Shown here one piece after another: positions 26,431 to 34,967 of a stretch of DNA of 64,000 bases (position 1 is the first letter of the stretch; the number at the start of each line of letters is the position of its first letter). Origin of the DNA: Paenibacillus protaetiae. GTDB taxonomy: Bacteria > Bacillota > Bacilli > Paenibacillales > Paenibacillaceae. Under the pieces are notes generated by a model. The model was not told the DNA's origin and searched no databases. It saw only the letters and a program-made list of their open reading frames with translations. Both the position numbers and the translations under genes were made by a program. The DNA lies in the NCBI RefSeq assembly GCF_004135365.1, contig NZ_CP035492.1:1488001-1552000 (forward strand), given 5' to 3'.

Positions 26431-27408
26431 TCACGCGGAAGGTTCGCCCATATCGGCAGAAAATACAACAGCGCGCGTGCCGTCGGATTGTTCCACAATA
26501 ATTGCGCCGCTGCTGTGAAGGCCTACCGGTACCCCTTCCACCACGCCTTGCGGTGTAATTAATACAGCCGGACGATGAAGCGAAACCGACAACGCTTCCC
26601 AAAGCGCCGCAATTTTCTCGAAGCCTTCCCGTTGATAAAGCCAATAAAGCTGTTCCCATTCCTCCATAAAATCGGCAATAATGGCCGTCCGGTCATATAC
26701 CGTGCCCGATTGTATCCGGAGTGAGGTCGCTTTAGCCAGCATCTCTTCCGGATAATCTCCGGTTTCCAAATTCGCGCTTATGCCGATGCCGGCGATAACA
26801 TACCGCAGCCGTTCATCCTCCGCTGCTGACTCAAGCAGTATACCGCTAATTTTTTTGCCGTTAATTTGCAAATCATTTGGCCACTTGATGCCGATCTGCA
26901 GCCCTGTTACGCGCGTCAAGCTTCTGCATAAAGCTACCGCTGTAACAAGGGTCAATTGGGGAGCAAAATGAATCGGCACCTGCGGTCGAAGCACCATGCT
27001 CATCCAAATGCCTTTGCCGGAAGGAGATACCCATTCTCTCCCCATCCGGCCACGGCCTTTCACCTGCTGCTCGGCAATGACAAGCGTGCCTTCCGGAGCA
27101 TCTTCTTCCGCCAACGCGCGCGCAATTTCCTGTGTGGAATCCACTTCATCCAGTAGCGTAACGGAGCGGCCGAAGCTCCGCGCCTTATTCCGCTCCGCAA
27201 GCTCTTCTTCCGATAAACGGTCAGGCTTGTACACCAGCTTGTAGCCAAGCTTTCGCGACGCTTCGAACTGGTATCCTAATAGCTCCAGCTTGCGGATTTG
27301 CTTCCAGACGGCTGTCCGGCTTACATGCAATTCCTGGCTGATGGCTTCGCCGGATACGAACTGGCCGTCCCGCTCTTCAAACAGCTCCAGCAGTTTATGG
27401 TTGTCCAT
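26431..27408 (-). CDS. birA: Biotin-protein ligase / biotin repressor
   Basis: BirA attaches biotin to acetyl-CoA carboxylase carrier protein and represses biotin genes. The 325-residue protein is the bifunctional type: an N-terminal HTH (GEAISQELHVSRTAVWKQIRKLE, residues 19-41) precedes the ligase domain with GRGRMGREWVSPSGKGIWMS and GIKWPNDLQINGKKISG. A hairpin with arms AACCTTCCGCG and CGCGGAAGGTT overlaps its stop codon. It starts six bases after cca, in the order cca-birA-pan as in B. subtilis. Confidence 0.95.
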   Translation of the reverse strand: MDNHKLLELFEERDGQFVSGEAISQELHVSRTAVWKQIRKLELLGYQFEASRKLGYKLVYKPDRLSEEELAERNKARSFGRSVTLLDEVDSTQEIARALAEEDAPEGTLVIAEQQVKGRGRMGREWVSPSGKGIWMSMVLRPQVPIHFAPQLTLVTAVALCRSLTRVTGLQIGIKWPNDLQINGKKISGILLESAAEDERLRYVIAGIGISANLETGDYPEEMLAKATSLRIQSGTVYDRTAIIADFMEEWEQLYWLYQREGFEKIAALWEALSVSLHRPAVLITPQGVVEGVPVGLHSSGAIIVEQSDGTRAVVFSADMGEPSA

Positions 27409-27414
27409 CGTTAT

Positions 27415-28710
27415 TTAACCTTCCTCTGCATTCCATATTTCAGCGCGCTCCAGCAGCCGCTGCCGATTGTTGGCCAGTTGTCCGCAAGCCACCTCGTATA
27501 GCAAACGCTCCAGCCACTGACCCGTCCACGGGCCGGGCTTGCGATCCATCCGCTCGGACAGCTGCCTGCCGTTAATGTCTAATTGTTTCACGCTAAAGAC
27601 AGGCATCTCGTTCAGCCATTGTTTGAAACGGCTGGCAGCCGCTCTCTCAACGCTTATGGCGCCTGCCTCATTCATGGAGAGCCAGCAGGATGCGGTTGCT
27701 TCACCGTATCGGAGCACGATGCCGATCCAGCTTTCACGCAGCTTAGCAGGTTCACGCGCCGTTCCGAGCAAGCGAAGCGCCTCCTGGTGAACAGCCAGCA
27801 CCCCCGCGGCATGCGTGTGGCGGCTGCCTGAGAAACGAAGCGTCTTCATCGCAGCCGCTGCTTCTTCAAGCGTCAACCCCATATGAATGAGCAAAGCAGC
27901 CCAGCGGTCATCCAATTCCGCCAGCCTGTCCACTGCTTCTATTGCTTCCGCATGCCGGCCTAATCTATCGGGATGCGCTGCGGCGGCATCCAGCACTGCG
28001 ACTACGGCCGCCGGCAGCGGTTCTTTCACATGATGGAGCAGCCCGCTGCGGGCAAGCAGCCAAAAAGCAATAGCCGGCGATGAGCCGGCTATCATTTTGT
28101 CGAGCTCCATCCGTACCCGCTCCATCGCAATATGCTTCAGCAATTCACGTTGCTTCAGCAGCGCTTTCCACGTGCCAAACGTAGGCCTGAAACGGAATTC
28201 CGCCGTAAAGCGGATCATGCGCAGCATGCGAAGCGCGTCCTCTTCATAACGCGTCTCCGCGTGCCCGACACAACGGACAATTCCGTTCTTCAGATCATCC
28301 ATGCCGCCAAACGGGTCCACCACCGTACCATCCGACCGCAAGGCGATAGCGTTAAACGTCAAGTCTCTCCGGAGCAAGTCCCCTTCCAGGCTCGAAATAA
28401 ACGTAACCGATTCGGGCTTGCGGTGTTTGGCGTATACGGACTCTTCCCGGAATGTCGTAACTTCATAAGCCATCTCGCCGTGCAGCACGGTAACCGTCCC
28501 ATGCTGGATGCCGGTCGGGACGGTACGCTCGAACAGTTCCATCACCTGCTCCGGCTTGGCCGATGAGGCGATGTCGACATCCGTGATCGCACGTCCAAGC
28601 AGCGTATCTCTAACACAGCCGCCAACAAATACAGCTTCGTAGCCGCCCGCAGCAAGCCGGTCCATTACGGGCAGCGCTGCGGACATTTGTTCAGGCAATG
28701 CGATTCGCAT
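27415..28710 (-). CDS. cca: CCA tRNA nucleotidyltransferase
   Basis: Cca adds or repairs the 3' CCA end of tRNAs. The 431-residue class II enzyme has the nucleotidyltransferase head FVGGCVRDTLLGRAITDVDIA (G-G and D-x-D catalytic motif near residues 30-50), RRDLTFNAIA and the RNA-binding EEDALRMLRMIRFTAEF. The C-terminal arm is variable, as in the family. It sits in the mgsA-bshB1-bshA-cca-birA operon. Confidence 0.95.
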   Translation of the reverse strand: MRIALPEQMSAALPVMDRLAAGGYEAVFVGGCVRDTLLGRAITDVDIASSAKPEQVMELFERTVPTGIQHGTVTVLHGEMAYEVTTFREESVYAKHRKPESVTFISSLEGDLLRRDLTFNAIALRSDGTVVDPFGGMDDLKNGIVRCVGHAETRYEEDALRMLRMIRFTAEFRFRPTFGTWKALLKQRELLKHIAMERVRMELDKMIAGSSPAIAFWLLARSGLLHHVKEPLPAAVVAVLDAAAAHPDRLGRHAEAIEAVDRLAELDDRWAALLIHMGLTLEEAAAAMKTLRFSGSRHTHAAGVLAVHQEALRLLGTAREPAKLRESWIGIVLRYGEATASCWLSMNEAGAISVERAAASRFKQWLNEMPVFSVKQLDINGRQLSERMDRKPGPWTGQWLERLLYEVACGQLANNRQRLLERAEIWNAEEG

Positions 28711-28751
28711 ACCATTCCCCTTCTCTGCCAGCCGCTGCCAAACCTACAGGC

Positions 28752-29915
28752 TTATTCAGCGCAAGTGGCAAGCGGCATATCCGCTTCAATACCAAGCACC
28801 CGGTAATAGATGCTTTCGTATTGGCTTGTAATCGTATCATTGCAAAATTCAGTCCGCGCACGATGAATACATGCCTGCTTCATTTTGTCATGGAGCGCAT
28901 CATCGGTAAGCAGCTTCTCCGCATAAAGAGCCATGCCGTCTACATCGCCGATCGGGCTTAAAAAGCCGGTTTCGCCATGCGTCACAAGCTCCGGAATGCC
29001 GCCTGCGTTAGAACCAATCGTCGGCACGCCGCATGCCATCGCTTCAAGCGAAACAAGGCCGAAGCTTTCCTTTTCCGAAGGAAGCAGCACCACATCCGCA
29101 AGCGAAATCACTTGTGCGACATCCTCCTGCTTGCCTAAGAAATGCACCTTATCTTCCAGTCCCATGGAGCGGATTTTACATTGTATTTTGGTCAGTTCCG
29201 GTCCTTCGCCGACAAGTAGCAGTTTTGACGGCAGCCGCTCCGACACTTTCGCGAAAATATCAATGACGTCCCCTACCCGCTTCACAGGGCGGAAGTTGGA
29301 AATATGCATCAAAATTTTCTCGTGCGGAGCCGCATAGTCGCCGCGCAAAGCCGCAACGTCGCGCGGGTAATAAACCCGTTTATCGACAAAGTTATACGTC
29401 AAGTCGATTGGCGCCGTAATGTCCAGCAGCTGTCTCGTTTCTTTAATCAAGTCGCCGGAAACCGCCGTTACCGCATCGCTTTCATTAATCGCCAGCCTGA
29501 TCAGATCTTTAAGCGATTCGTCCTGCGCAAGCACCGTAATATCTGTGCCGTGCAGCGTCGTTACTGTCTTCAGGCCATCGCCCGCCATTTGCTTCGCAAT
29601 ATAGGCGCACACCGCATGCGGAACCGCATAATGGACATGCAGCAAATCAAGCTCCTGCATTTTGGCGACCTGCGCCATTTTGCTGGCTAGCGACAGATCA
29701 TAAGGCGGATAACGGAACACATAATAGTCGTTCACTTCCACTTCATGAAAAAAAATGTTTTTATGGAAATGTCCAAGCCGGAACGGAATGCTATGTGTAA
29801 TAAAATGAATTTCATGTCCGCGCTCAGCCAGCAGTTTGCCTAATTCTGTAGCCACAACGCCGGATCCTCCCAAGGTCGGATAACAGGTTATTCCGATCTT
29901 CAGCTTCTTGGCCAT
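28752..29915 (-). CDS. bshA: N-acetyl-alpha-D-glucosaminyl L-malate synthase
   Basis: BshA is the first enzyme of bacillithiol synthesis and joins UDP-GlcNAc with L-malate. The 387-residue GT4 glycosyltransferase has GITCYPTLGGSGVVATELG at the N-terminus, HISNFRPVKRV and the nucleotide-sugar motif LPSEKESFGLVSLEAMACGVP. The next gene upstream (bshB1) performs the second step. The gap to bshB1 is 87 bases. Confidence 0.94.
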   Translation of the reverse strand: MAKKLKIGITCYPTLGGSGVVATELGKLLAERGHEIHFITHSIPFRLGHFHKNIFFHEVEVNDYYVFRYPPYDLSLASKMAQVAKMQELDLLHVHYAVPHAVCAYIAKQMAGDGLKTVTTLHGTDITVLAQDESLKDLIRLAINESDAVTAVSGDLIKETRQLLDITAPIDLTYNFVDKRVYYPRDVAALRGDYAAPHEKILMHISNFRPVKRVGDVIDIFAKVSERLPSKLLLVGEGPELTKIQCKIRSMGLEDKVHFLGKQEDVAQVISLADVVLLPSEKESFGLVSLEAMACGVPTIGSNAGGIPELVTHGETGFLSPIGDVDGMALYAEKLLTDDALHDKMKQACIHRARTEFCNDTITSQYESIYYRVLGIEADMPLATCAE

Positions 29916-30002
29916 CTGTTCAGCCCCTTTCAGTCAGCAATCCCTTACGTCTAAATCTATTCAAGAAATGGCTGTACACATTTGTGAATGTTCTGATTGT
30001 TA

Positions 30003-30689
30003 TTATGATAGAAAAAATGAAACCGGATGCGGGCGTTTCACCGCAAATCCTTCTGCAAAACCGGTGCCATAGGTTTGACCCAGCAGCATATCCCTTGCTT
30101 CTACCCGTTGAATATAGCGGTCCGTAAGCGGAGTCGCTACGCTGCCTTCGCCTAATGAGAACTGTGAACGGTATGCAAGCAAAGACTGCCGCTTCGTTTC
30201 CATCTGTTCGGAAATATCCACAACAAGCGAAACGTCCTTCGCATCGTTGATGTAGTAATAAATCAGCTGTTCTACGGTAACAGGCGGCAGCTCCGGCATA
30301 TAACGGCGCAGCTTTGCGTTAAACACCGCTTCTTCCACAAGCTTGCTGCAAGCTACATGGTCAGGATGCCGGTCCTCCCAATAAGGCGCAAATACAATAC
30401 GGGGCCGATGCCTCCTAATTTCGGCAACAATCGCATCGATATGCTCGCGGCTGTAAACAAGTCCCCGGTCCGGAAGCTGTAGATTCGTTCGTGCATATAG
30501 ACCGAGCACCGCAGCGGCTGAGGCAGCTTCCTGCTGCCTCAGCTCTACGGTGCCGTTTGATGACATCTCTGCTTGAGTCAAATCACAAACGCCTACGCGC
30601 AAACCTTTTGCCGTATGCTTCGCGATTGTACCGGCCATTCCGATCTCGGCATCATCCGCATGGGCTCCAAATACTAATATGTCAAGCAT
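30003..30689 (-). CDS. bshB1: Bacillithiol N-deacetylase BshB1
   Basis: BshB1 removes the acetyl group from GlcNAc-malate in bacillithiol synthesis. The 228-residue LmbE-like protein has the zinc motif GAHADDAEIGMAG (residues 8-20) and the third ligand in RHPDHVACSKL. The start codon overlaps the mgsA stop by one base. Adjacent bshA confirms the pathway role. Confidence 0.92.
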   Translation of the reverse strand: MLDILVFGAHADDAEIGMAGTIAKHTAKGLRVGVCDLTQAEMSSNGTVELRQQEAASAAAVLGLYARTNLQLPDRGLVYSREHIDAIVAEIRRHRPRIVFAPYWEDRHPDHVACSKLVEEAVFNAKLRRYMPELPPVTVEQLIYYYINDAKDVSLVVDISEQMETKRQSLLAYRSQFSLGEGSVATPLTDRYIQRVEARDMLLGQTYGTGFAEGFAVKRPHPVSFFLS

Positions 30690-31114
30690 TAGGAAGGTTC
30701 TCCCGGTTTGTATTTATGTACAAGCTCCCGCCATCCGAAATCGCCGCGTTCCAGCGATTTGACCAGCAACTCGGCAGTTGCCACATTGGTTGCGACAGGG
30801 ATTCCCTGTACATCGCATAACCGGAGCAGCGCCGTAATATCCGGCTCATGCGGCTGCGCCATCAGCGGATCGCGCAGAAAGATGATCAAATCCATCTCAT
30901 TTTGCGCAACTAACGCGCCAATTTGCTGGTCGCCGCCAAGCGGGCCGGACATAAAGCGATGAATGTTCAAGCTCGTTCTTTCCATAATTCGAAGGCCGGT
31001 TGTACCGGTCGAATAAAGTGTATGCGGCACAAAGACATGCTCGTATGCCGTCACAAAATTTACCATCTCATCTTTTTTGCGGTCATGCGCGATAAAAGCA
31101 ATTTTCAACCCCAT
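30689..31114 (-). CDS. mgsA: Methylglyoxal synthase
   Basis: MgsA converts dihydroxyacetone phosphate to methylglyoxal, an overflow bypass of lower glycolysis. The 141-residue protein has the N-terminal [16 protein letters not shown], the TGTTG phosphate site, [10 protein letters not shown] and FLRDPL catalytic region. It lies between dapB and bshB1 as in B. subtilis; bacillithiol made by its neighbours takes part in methylglyoxal detoxification. Confidence 0.95.
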   Translation of the reverse strand: MGLKIAFIAHDRKKDEMVNFVTAYEHVFVPHTLYSTGTTGLRIMERTSLNIHRFMSGPLGGDQQIGALVAQNEMDLIIFLRDPLMAQPHEPDITALLRLCDVQGIPVATNVATAELLVKSLERGDFGWRELVHKYKPGEPS

Positions 31115-31129
31115 CGATGATTCCCCCTG

Positions 31130-31933
31130 TTAGTCCATCAGATGCTCAAAGCCATAAATTAAGCCGGCGTATGTCATCACTTTTTTGACAGCAAGATTGA
31201 CACCCGGCATATAACCTGCCCGTTCATACGAATCGTGGCGGATTTTAAGCGTTTGGCCGTATCCGCCGAAAATAACTTCCTGCTGGGCGAACACGCCCGG
31301 CAAACGAACGCTATGTATACGGAAACCGTTATAGTAACCTCCGCGCGCCCCTTCAATCGTTTCTTCCTCGTTCGGATTGCCTTGGCGCAGCTCCTGTCTC
31401 ACTTGCGAAATCAGCTCGGCGGTTTTGATCGAAGTGCCGGAAGGCGCATCCAGCTTCTGATCGCCGTGATATTCGATAATTTCTACATGAGGCATATATT
31501 TGGACGCTTCCGCCGCAAATTTCATCATTAGAATAGCGCCGATCGAGAAATTCGGAGCGATAAGCCCGCCAATCCCTTTTTCCTTACACAGCTTGTCCAG
31601 CTGTTCAATTTGCTCCGGCGTCAGCCCGGTTGTCCCGATAATCGGGCGCACGCCGTATCGGATAGCCGTGCTGGTGTTATGATAAGCGGCCGCGGGAACC
31701 GTGAAGTCAACCATAACATCTGCGCCCGAGTGTTCCAGCGCTTCCTCGATAGTTGCGCTGACGGTGACGCCAGTATTCGGCTTGCCAACCAAGGCGCCGG
31801 CGTCAATGGCTCCTGCTGAAGGAGAAACAGCAGCAACCAGCTGCAGCGCTTCATCCTCCAGCACCATTTTGACAACTTCGCGCCCCATCCGGCCGGCAGC
31901 GCCAATAACCGCTACTTTAATTGTGGAAGACAT
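31130..31933 (-). CDS. dapB: 4-hydroxy-tetrahydrodipicolinate reductase
   Basis: DapB reduces 4-hydroxy-tetrahydrodipicolinate in lysine and diaminopimelate synthesis. The 267-residue protein has the NAD(P) motif VIGAAGRMGREVVK, DFTVP, GTTGL and the signature EIIEYHGDQKLDAPSGTS. It follows the TPR gene by six bases and precedes mgsA. Confidence 0.96.
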   Translation of the reverse strand: MSSTIKVAVIGAAGRMGREVVKMVLEDEALQLVAAVSPSAGAIDAGALVGKPNTGVTVSATIEEALEHSGADVMVDFTVPAAAYHNTSTAIRYGVRPIIGTTGLTPEQIEQLDKLCKEKGIGGLIAPNFSIGAILMMKFAAEASKYMPHVEIIEYHGDQKLDAPSGTSIKTAELISQVRQELRQGNPNEEETIEGARGGYYNGFRIHSVRLPGVFAQQEVIFGGYGQTLKIRHDSYERAGYMPGVNLAVKKVMTYAGLIYGFEHLMD

Positions 31934-31939
31934 CTACCA

Positions 31940-32479
31940 TCACCTTTTCCCTTTTCCAAGTTGTTCATTCTTCGCCTGCTGCCGCAGCTTCCGCTTCAAA
32001 TCCGCAAACAGCCTGCGAGCCGCGGAGTGCCCGTAATCGAGACGCAACGCTTCCCTCGCGCTTGCTGCCGCTTCCTCCAGCCGGCCTTGCTCCGAATAAG
32101 CTAAAGCAAGCATATACCAGGCTTCGAAGCTGATCGGATCCCGCTCCGACGCCAGCTTGAGCAGCATAACAGCCCCATCCAGATCAGGCGGCTGCTTGTT
32201 TAAGCGCTTATCCGCCTCCATAACAGAGAGCTTTGCTTCAATTGTACTCCAATAATAAAGATACTCTTCGTTATTGGGTTCAAGCTCTACCGCTCTTGCC
32301 GCATATGTTTTGGCTTTCTCCCATTTGCCGCTGCGGGCGCAGGAAACTGCGCATCTGTGGCAATAACCGGCGTTGCCCGGCTCGGCCGCGATCGCTTGCT
32401 CGAACCAATAAATCGCTTTTTCAAAATCAGCGTTCAATATATAGTCGTAAGCCTTTCGAATGCAGGCTTCCCCGTCCAT
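31940..32479 (-). CDS. TPR protein of the dapB operon
   Basis: The 179-residue protein is made largely of tetratricopeptide repeats: AYDYILNADFEKAIYWFEQAI, GKWEKAKTYAARAVELEPNN and LAYSEQGRLEEAAASAREALRLD are clear units. I chose the ATG beginning MDGEACI because AAGGAGG lies eight bases upstream; a longer frame has no signal. It lies between ypjD and dapB, an insertion relative to B. subtilis. The interaction partner is unknown. Confidence 0.8.
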   Translation of the reverse strand: MDGEACIRKAYDYILNADFEKAIYWFEQAIAAEPGNAGYCHRCAVSCARSGKWEKAKTYAARAVELEPNNEEYLYYWSTIEAKLSVMEADKRLNKQPPDLDGAVMLLKLASERDPISFEAWYMLALAYSEQGRLEEAAASAREALRLDYGHSAARRLFADLKRKLRQQAKNEQLGKGKR

Positions 32480-32533
32480 GCGCCCATCCTCCTTGTACAC
32501 AGGTTGATGGTACAGCATATGACGAGGCGTGTT

Positions 32534-32869
32534 TTACGGTTCGATGTTTTTTCTTGTCCAGCGGTTTGCATCGCGGGTATTAAATTTATGCATCACTTTA
32601 TCGTGAGCTTCCGTCAAATCAATGCCCAGCGAATTCGCAAAGCAAGAGAGCAGGAACAAAATGTCGCCGAGTTCCATTTCAACGGAATTATCCGCCTCAT
32701 CCGCTTTTTTTGGTTTTTCTCCGTAAAAGTGGTTAATTTCGCGAGCGAGCTCGCCGACCTCTTCACTCATGCGGGCCATGAGCGCTAGAGGACTGAAATA
32801 ACCTTCCTTAAACTGGGAGATATAGTCGTCAACTTCTTTTTGTATCTCTTTAAGTGATTTATCCGCCAT
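32534..32869 (-). CDS. ypjD: MazG-like nucleotide pyrophosphohydrolase (YpjD)
   Basis: The 111-residue protein is a short all-alpha NTP pyrophosphohydrolase. The EExxE...D metal motif reads EEVGELAREI and, about 25 residues later, ELGDILFLLSCFAN. The start is MADKSLKEI, where homology begins; a longer frame runs into a tandem repeat and has no ribosome binding site. In B. subtilis ypjD also precedes dapB. It probably cleaves non-canonical or deoxy nucleotides. Confidence 0.88.
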   Translation of the reverse strand: MADKSLKEIQKEVDDYISQFKEGYFSPLALMARMSEEVGELAREINHFYGEKPKKADEADNSVEMELGDILFLLSCFANSLGIDLTEAHDKVMHKFNTRDANRWTRKNIEP

Positions 32870-32944
32870 TAAAAGTAGGTCCCTTTCCTCTATGTAATGG
32901 AGAGTAACTGAAGCGCAAACCCGAATTGTCTCTATAACGCAACG

Positions 32945-33003
32945 TGTTTGTCGCGTTAGCGCAAATCCTGTTTGTCGCGTTAGCGCAAATCGTGTTTGTC
33001 GCA
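32945..33003. repeat. 24-bp tandem repeat upstream of ypjD
   Basis: A unit beginning TGTTTGTCGCGTTAGCGC recurs at 32945, 32969 and, truncated, at 32993, exactly 24 bases apart. Each full unit contains the palindromic core GCGTTAGCGC. The array lies between the divergent ypjD and yitT genes, where it could affect either promoter or be a dispersed genome repeat. The rest of the 295-base gap shows nothing else I can name. Confidence 0.85.
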
Positions 33004-33164
33004 AAGTGTAAACTCCTGTTTATTGTTGTTCACAGCGTATTCATTCATATGTTATCGCAAAGGCGCTTTGAAAACAATGTTTTTTCCCAAAGCTGGATAC
33101 GCTATAGAATAAGGCCCGATTGTGGCAAAGGGACTATTCAATCTATCCATAAGGAGATCAGCCC

Positions 33165-34031
33165 ATGGCATCTTCCATTGTAAAACAAGCCCGCAGTTTG
33201 CTTCCGATCCTGCTGGGCACATGCATATACGCTTTCGGGCTCCATTATTTTGTTCTCCCAAACCAACTGATGGAGGGCGGCGTAACTGGCATTACAATAT
33301 TGCTTCATTATGCGTTTGGCTGGCCCCTGTCGATTACGACGCTGCTGCTGAACATTCCGCTTTTTGTCGTCGGCTGGAAAATGCTCGGCCGGCAGGATAT
33401 GGCGTACACACTCGTTGGCACGATCTCGTTGTCCTTTTTTTTATGGATAATGGAGCGAATGATCGGAAAAGGCTGGATTACCACCTTTCACACAACCCAG
33501 GATTATATTCTTGCTTCTTTATATGCGGGCGTGTCTCTGGGCTCAGGGCTTGGCATCGTATTCCGTTTTGGCGGCACGACTGGCGGGGTCGATATTATTG
33601 CGCGAATTGTTTCCAGATGGAAAGGGATAAGCATGGGGCAGTTTATTTTGGCGATGGACGGCATCATTATCGGGCTGGCCCTGTTTTTTATTCCGATTGA
33701 AAAAGTGCTGTATACGCTAGTTACCGTCTTTATCGCATCGAAGCTGATCGACTTCATTCAAGAGGGGGCTTATTCGGCCAAAGCGTTTACAGTTATTACG
33801 AATGCAGGACGGGAAATAGCCGCCAAAGTGACCGAGGATATGGAACGGGGCGTAACGCTGCTGCCGGCAAAAGGAGCTTTCTCCGGCAATGAAAAGGAGA
33901 TCGTCTACTGCGTCATTCAAAGGCAGGAAATCCGCCGAATGAAATCGATTATACGCAGTATCGATCCCCGTGCTTTTATTGTCATAAGCGAAGTGCATGA
34001 TGTGCTGGGCGAAGGTTTCTCCGAAACATAA
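33165..34031 (+). CDS. YitT family membrane protein (YpjC-like)
   Basis: The 288-residue protein has about five to six membrane segments in its first 190 residues (starting LLPILLGTCIYAFGLHYFVLP, with the family motif EGGVTGITILLHY and FRFGGTTGGVDIIARI) and a C-terminal cytoplasmic DUF2179 domain. The transported substrate of YitT proteins is not established. B. subtilis ypjC occupies the same place, but here the gene is on the opposite strand to its neighbours, indicating a local inversion. A strong AAGGAG site precedes the start. Confidence 0.88.
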   Translation: MASSIVKQARSLLPILLGTCIYAFGLHYFVLPNQLMEGGVTGITILLHYAFGWPLSITTLLLNIPLFVVGWKMLGRQDMAYTLVGTISLSFFLWIMERMIGKGWITTFHTTQDYILASLYAGVSLGSGLGIVFRFGGTTGGVDIIARIVSRWKGISMGQFILAMDGIIIGLALFFIPIEKVLYTLVTVFIASKLIDFIQEGAYSAKAFTVITNAGREIAAKVTEDMERGVTLLPAKGAFSGNEKEIVYCVIQRQEIRRMKSIIRSIDPRAFIVISEVHDVLGEGFSET

Positions 34032-34034
34032 CGG

Positions 34035-34889
34035 TCAGCGAAACGGCTTGATACCGTAAGGCTGCTGCTTATATTTGCGGTAACCGGCAAACGCAAGCAC
34101 TCCCATAATAAAAGCGCCCAGCAGCAAAATCCAGCTGATCGGATTGCCGGTGTGAAGCGGTGCAATAGCAGGGAGCGGCTCCGCGGCTGCCGTTCCTTCG
34201 AACAAGCCCGTTAAGGAGACGGACAGCTCGTCAATGGAACGCCCTATCCATTCCGGCGACGCATGGTTGCCTATTCCGGCATCCAGCAATGTTGTCGTGT
34301 AAGCAAGACGCCGCTTTAGATCAGCAATTTTTTCCGGATCCTGCTGCAAGCTCGCCGCCGCTTCAATTCGATCTAAATGCACCGCAAACGAATCTATAGC
34401 GCCTCTTGCCGACAAGGCACCGGCGCCGTCATTGCGGCTCCAGGCTTTTTTGACGCGGTCAAGATCGTCCCGCATAACCGCTTCATACGAGTACCATAGC
34501 GGGGCTTCCGGATGGATTAGCGCGTCTCCTGCAAGCTGAATGCGGGCGGCATCTGTCAGCCAATCGGTGCTAGCGCTGTTTCCGGCAAGCGTTTTTTTAA
34601 TGTCAGCCGCGCTTTGTTCAATTAGATTCCAGCCGTCGGATTGTCCCGGATGATTTGTTTTTAAGCTAACAGCCATATTTTGCAACTGCTGAATATTGAT
34701 ATAACCGGCTTGCCGGTTGGATTGTTTGGCTGCATCATACAAGGCGTCCGCCAGTCTGGCGAACTTGTCCGACGCTGCATCTTCAGAGGCGGTGCGGCCT
34801 GTGCCGGCTGCATGAGCCCAAACCGATGCAACAGAGCTAATAGTTAGTACAACACAAATGATTGCTGGCACAATTACTCGTTTAAACAT
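34035..34889 (-). CDS. ypjB: YpjB-like sporulation-associated membrane protein
   Basis: The 284-residue protein has a signal peptide (FKRVIVPAIICVVLTISSVASVW region, then AHA) and a C-terminal membrane helix (WILLLGAFIMGVLAFAGY) with a basic tail, so most of it is outside. Position after qcrABC-ypjA identifies it as YpjB, a family linked to sporulation. I start at the inner ATG (MFKRV) with GGGGG six bases upstream; an ATG two codons earlier abuts that site. The ribosome binding site lies inside a strong hairpin (see separate entry). Confidence 0.75.
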   Translation of the reverse strand: MFKRVIVPAIICVVLTISSVASVWAHAAGTGRTASEDAASDKFARLADALYDAAKQSNRQAGYINIQQLQNMAVSLKTNHPGQSDGWNLIEQSAADIKKTLAGNSASTDWLTDAARIQLAGDALIHPEAPLWYSYEAVMRDDLDRVKKAWSRNDGAGALSARGAIDSFAVHLDRIEAAASLQQDPEKIADLKRRLAYTTTLLDAGIGNHASPEWIGRSIDELSVSLTGLFEGTAAAEPLPAIAPLHTGNPISWILLLGAFIMGVLAFAGYRKYKQQPYGIKPFR

Positions 34890-34925
34890 GGACATCCCCC
34901 ATAGTCACTCTATGAAGGGATGTCC
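34890..34925 (-). promoter_or_regulatory. Hairpin sequestering the ypjB ribosome binding site
   Basis: GGACATCCC pairs perfectly with GGGATGTCC, and inside it CATAG pairs with CTATG around a five-base loop. The 3' arm contains the GGGGG ribosome binding site and ends at the ATG. No T-run follows, so translational gating is more likely than termination on the minus strand. Confidence 0.55.
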
Positions 34926-34967
34926 TTTGTTAGACCTTTCAATCCAGGTTGTTATTTATTTTAAAGC

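Noticed and set aside
32945-33003. CRISPR-like array
   Set aside because: The repeat units are directly adjacent with no spacers and no cas genes are present.
32870-33004. N-terminal extension of YpjD through the tandem repeat
   Set aside because: The extension translates the repeat itself and has no ribosome binding site, whereas a normal start lies where homology begins.
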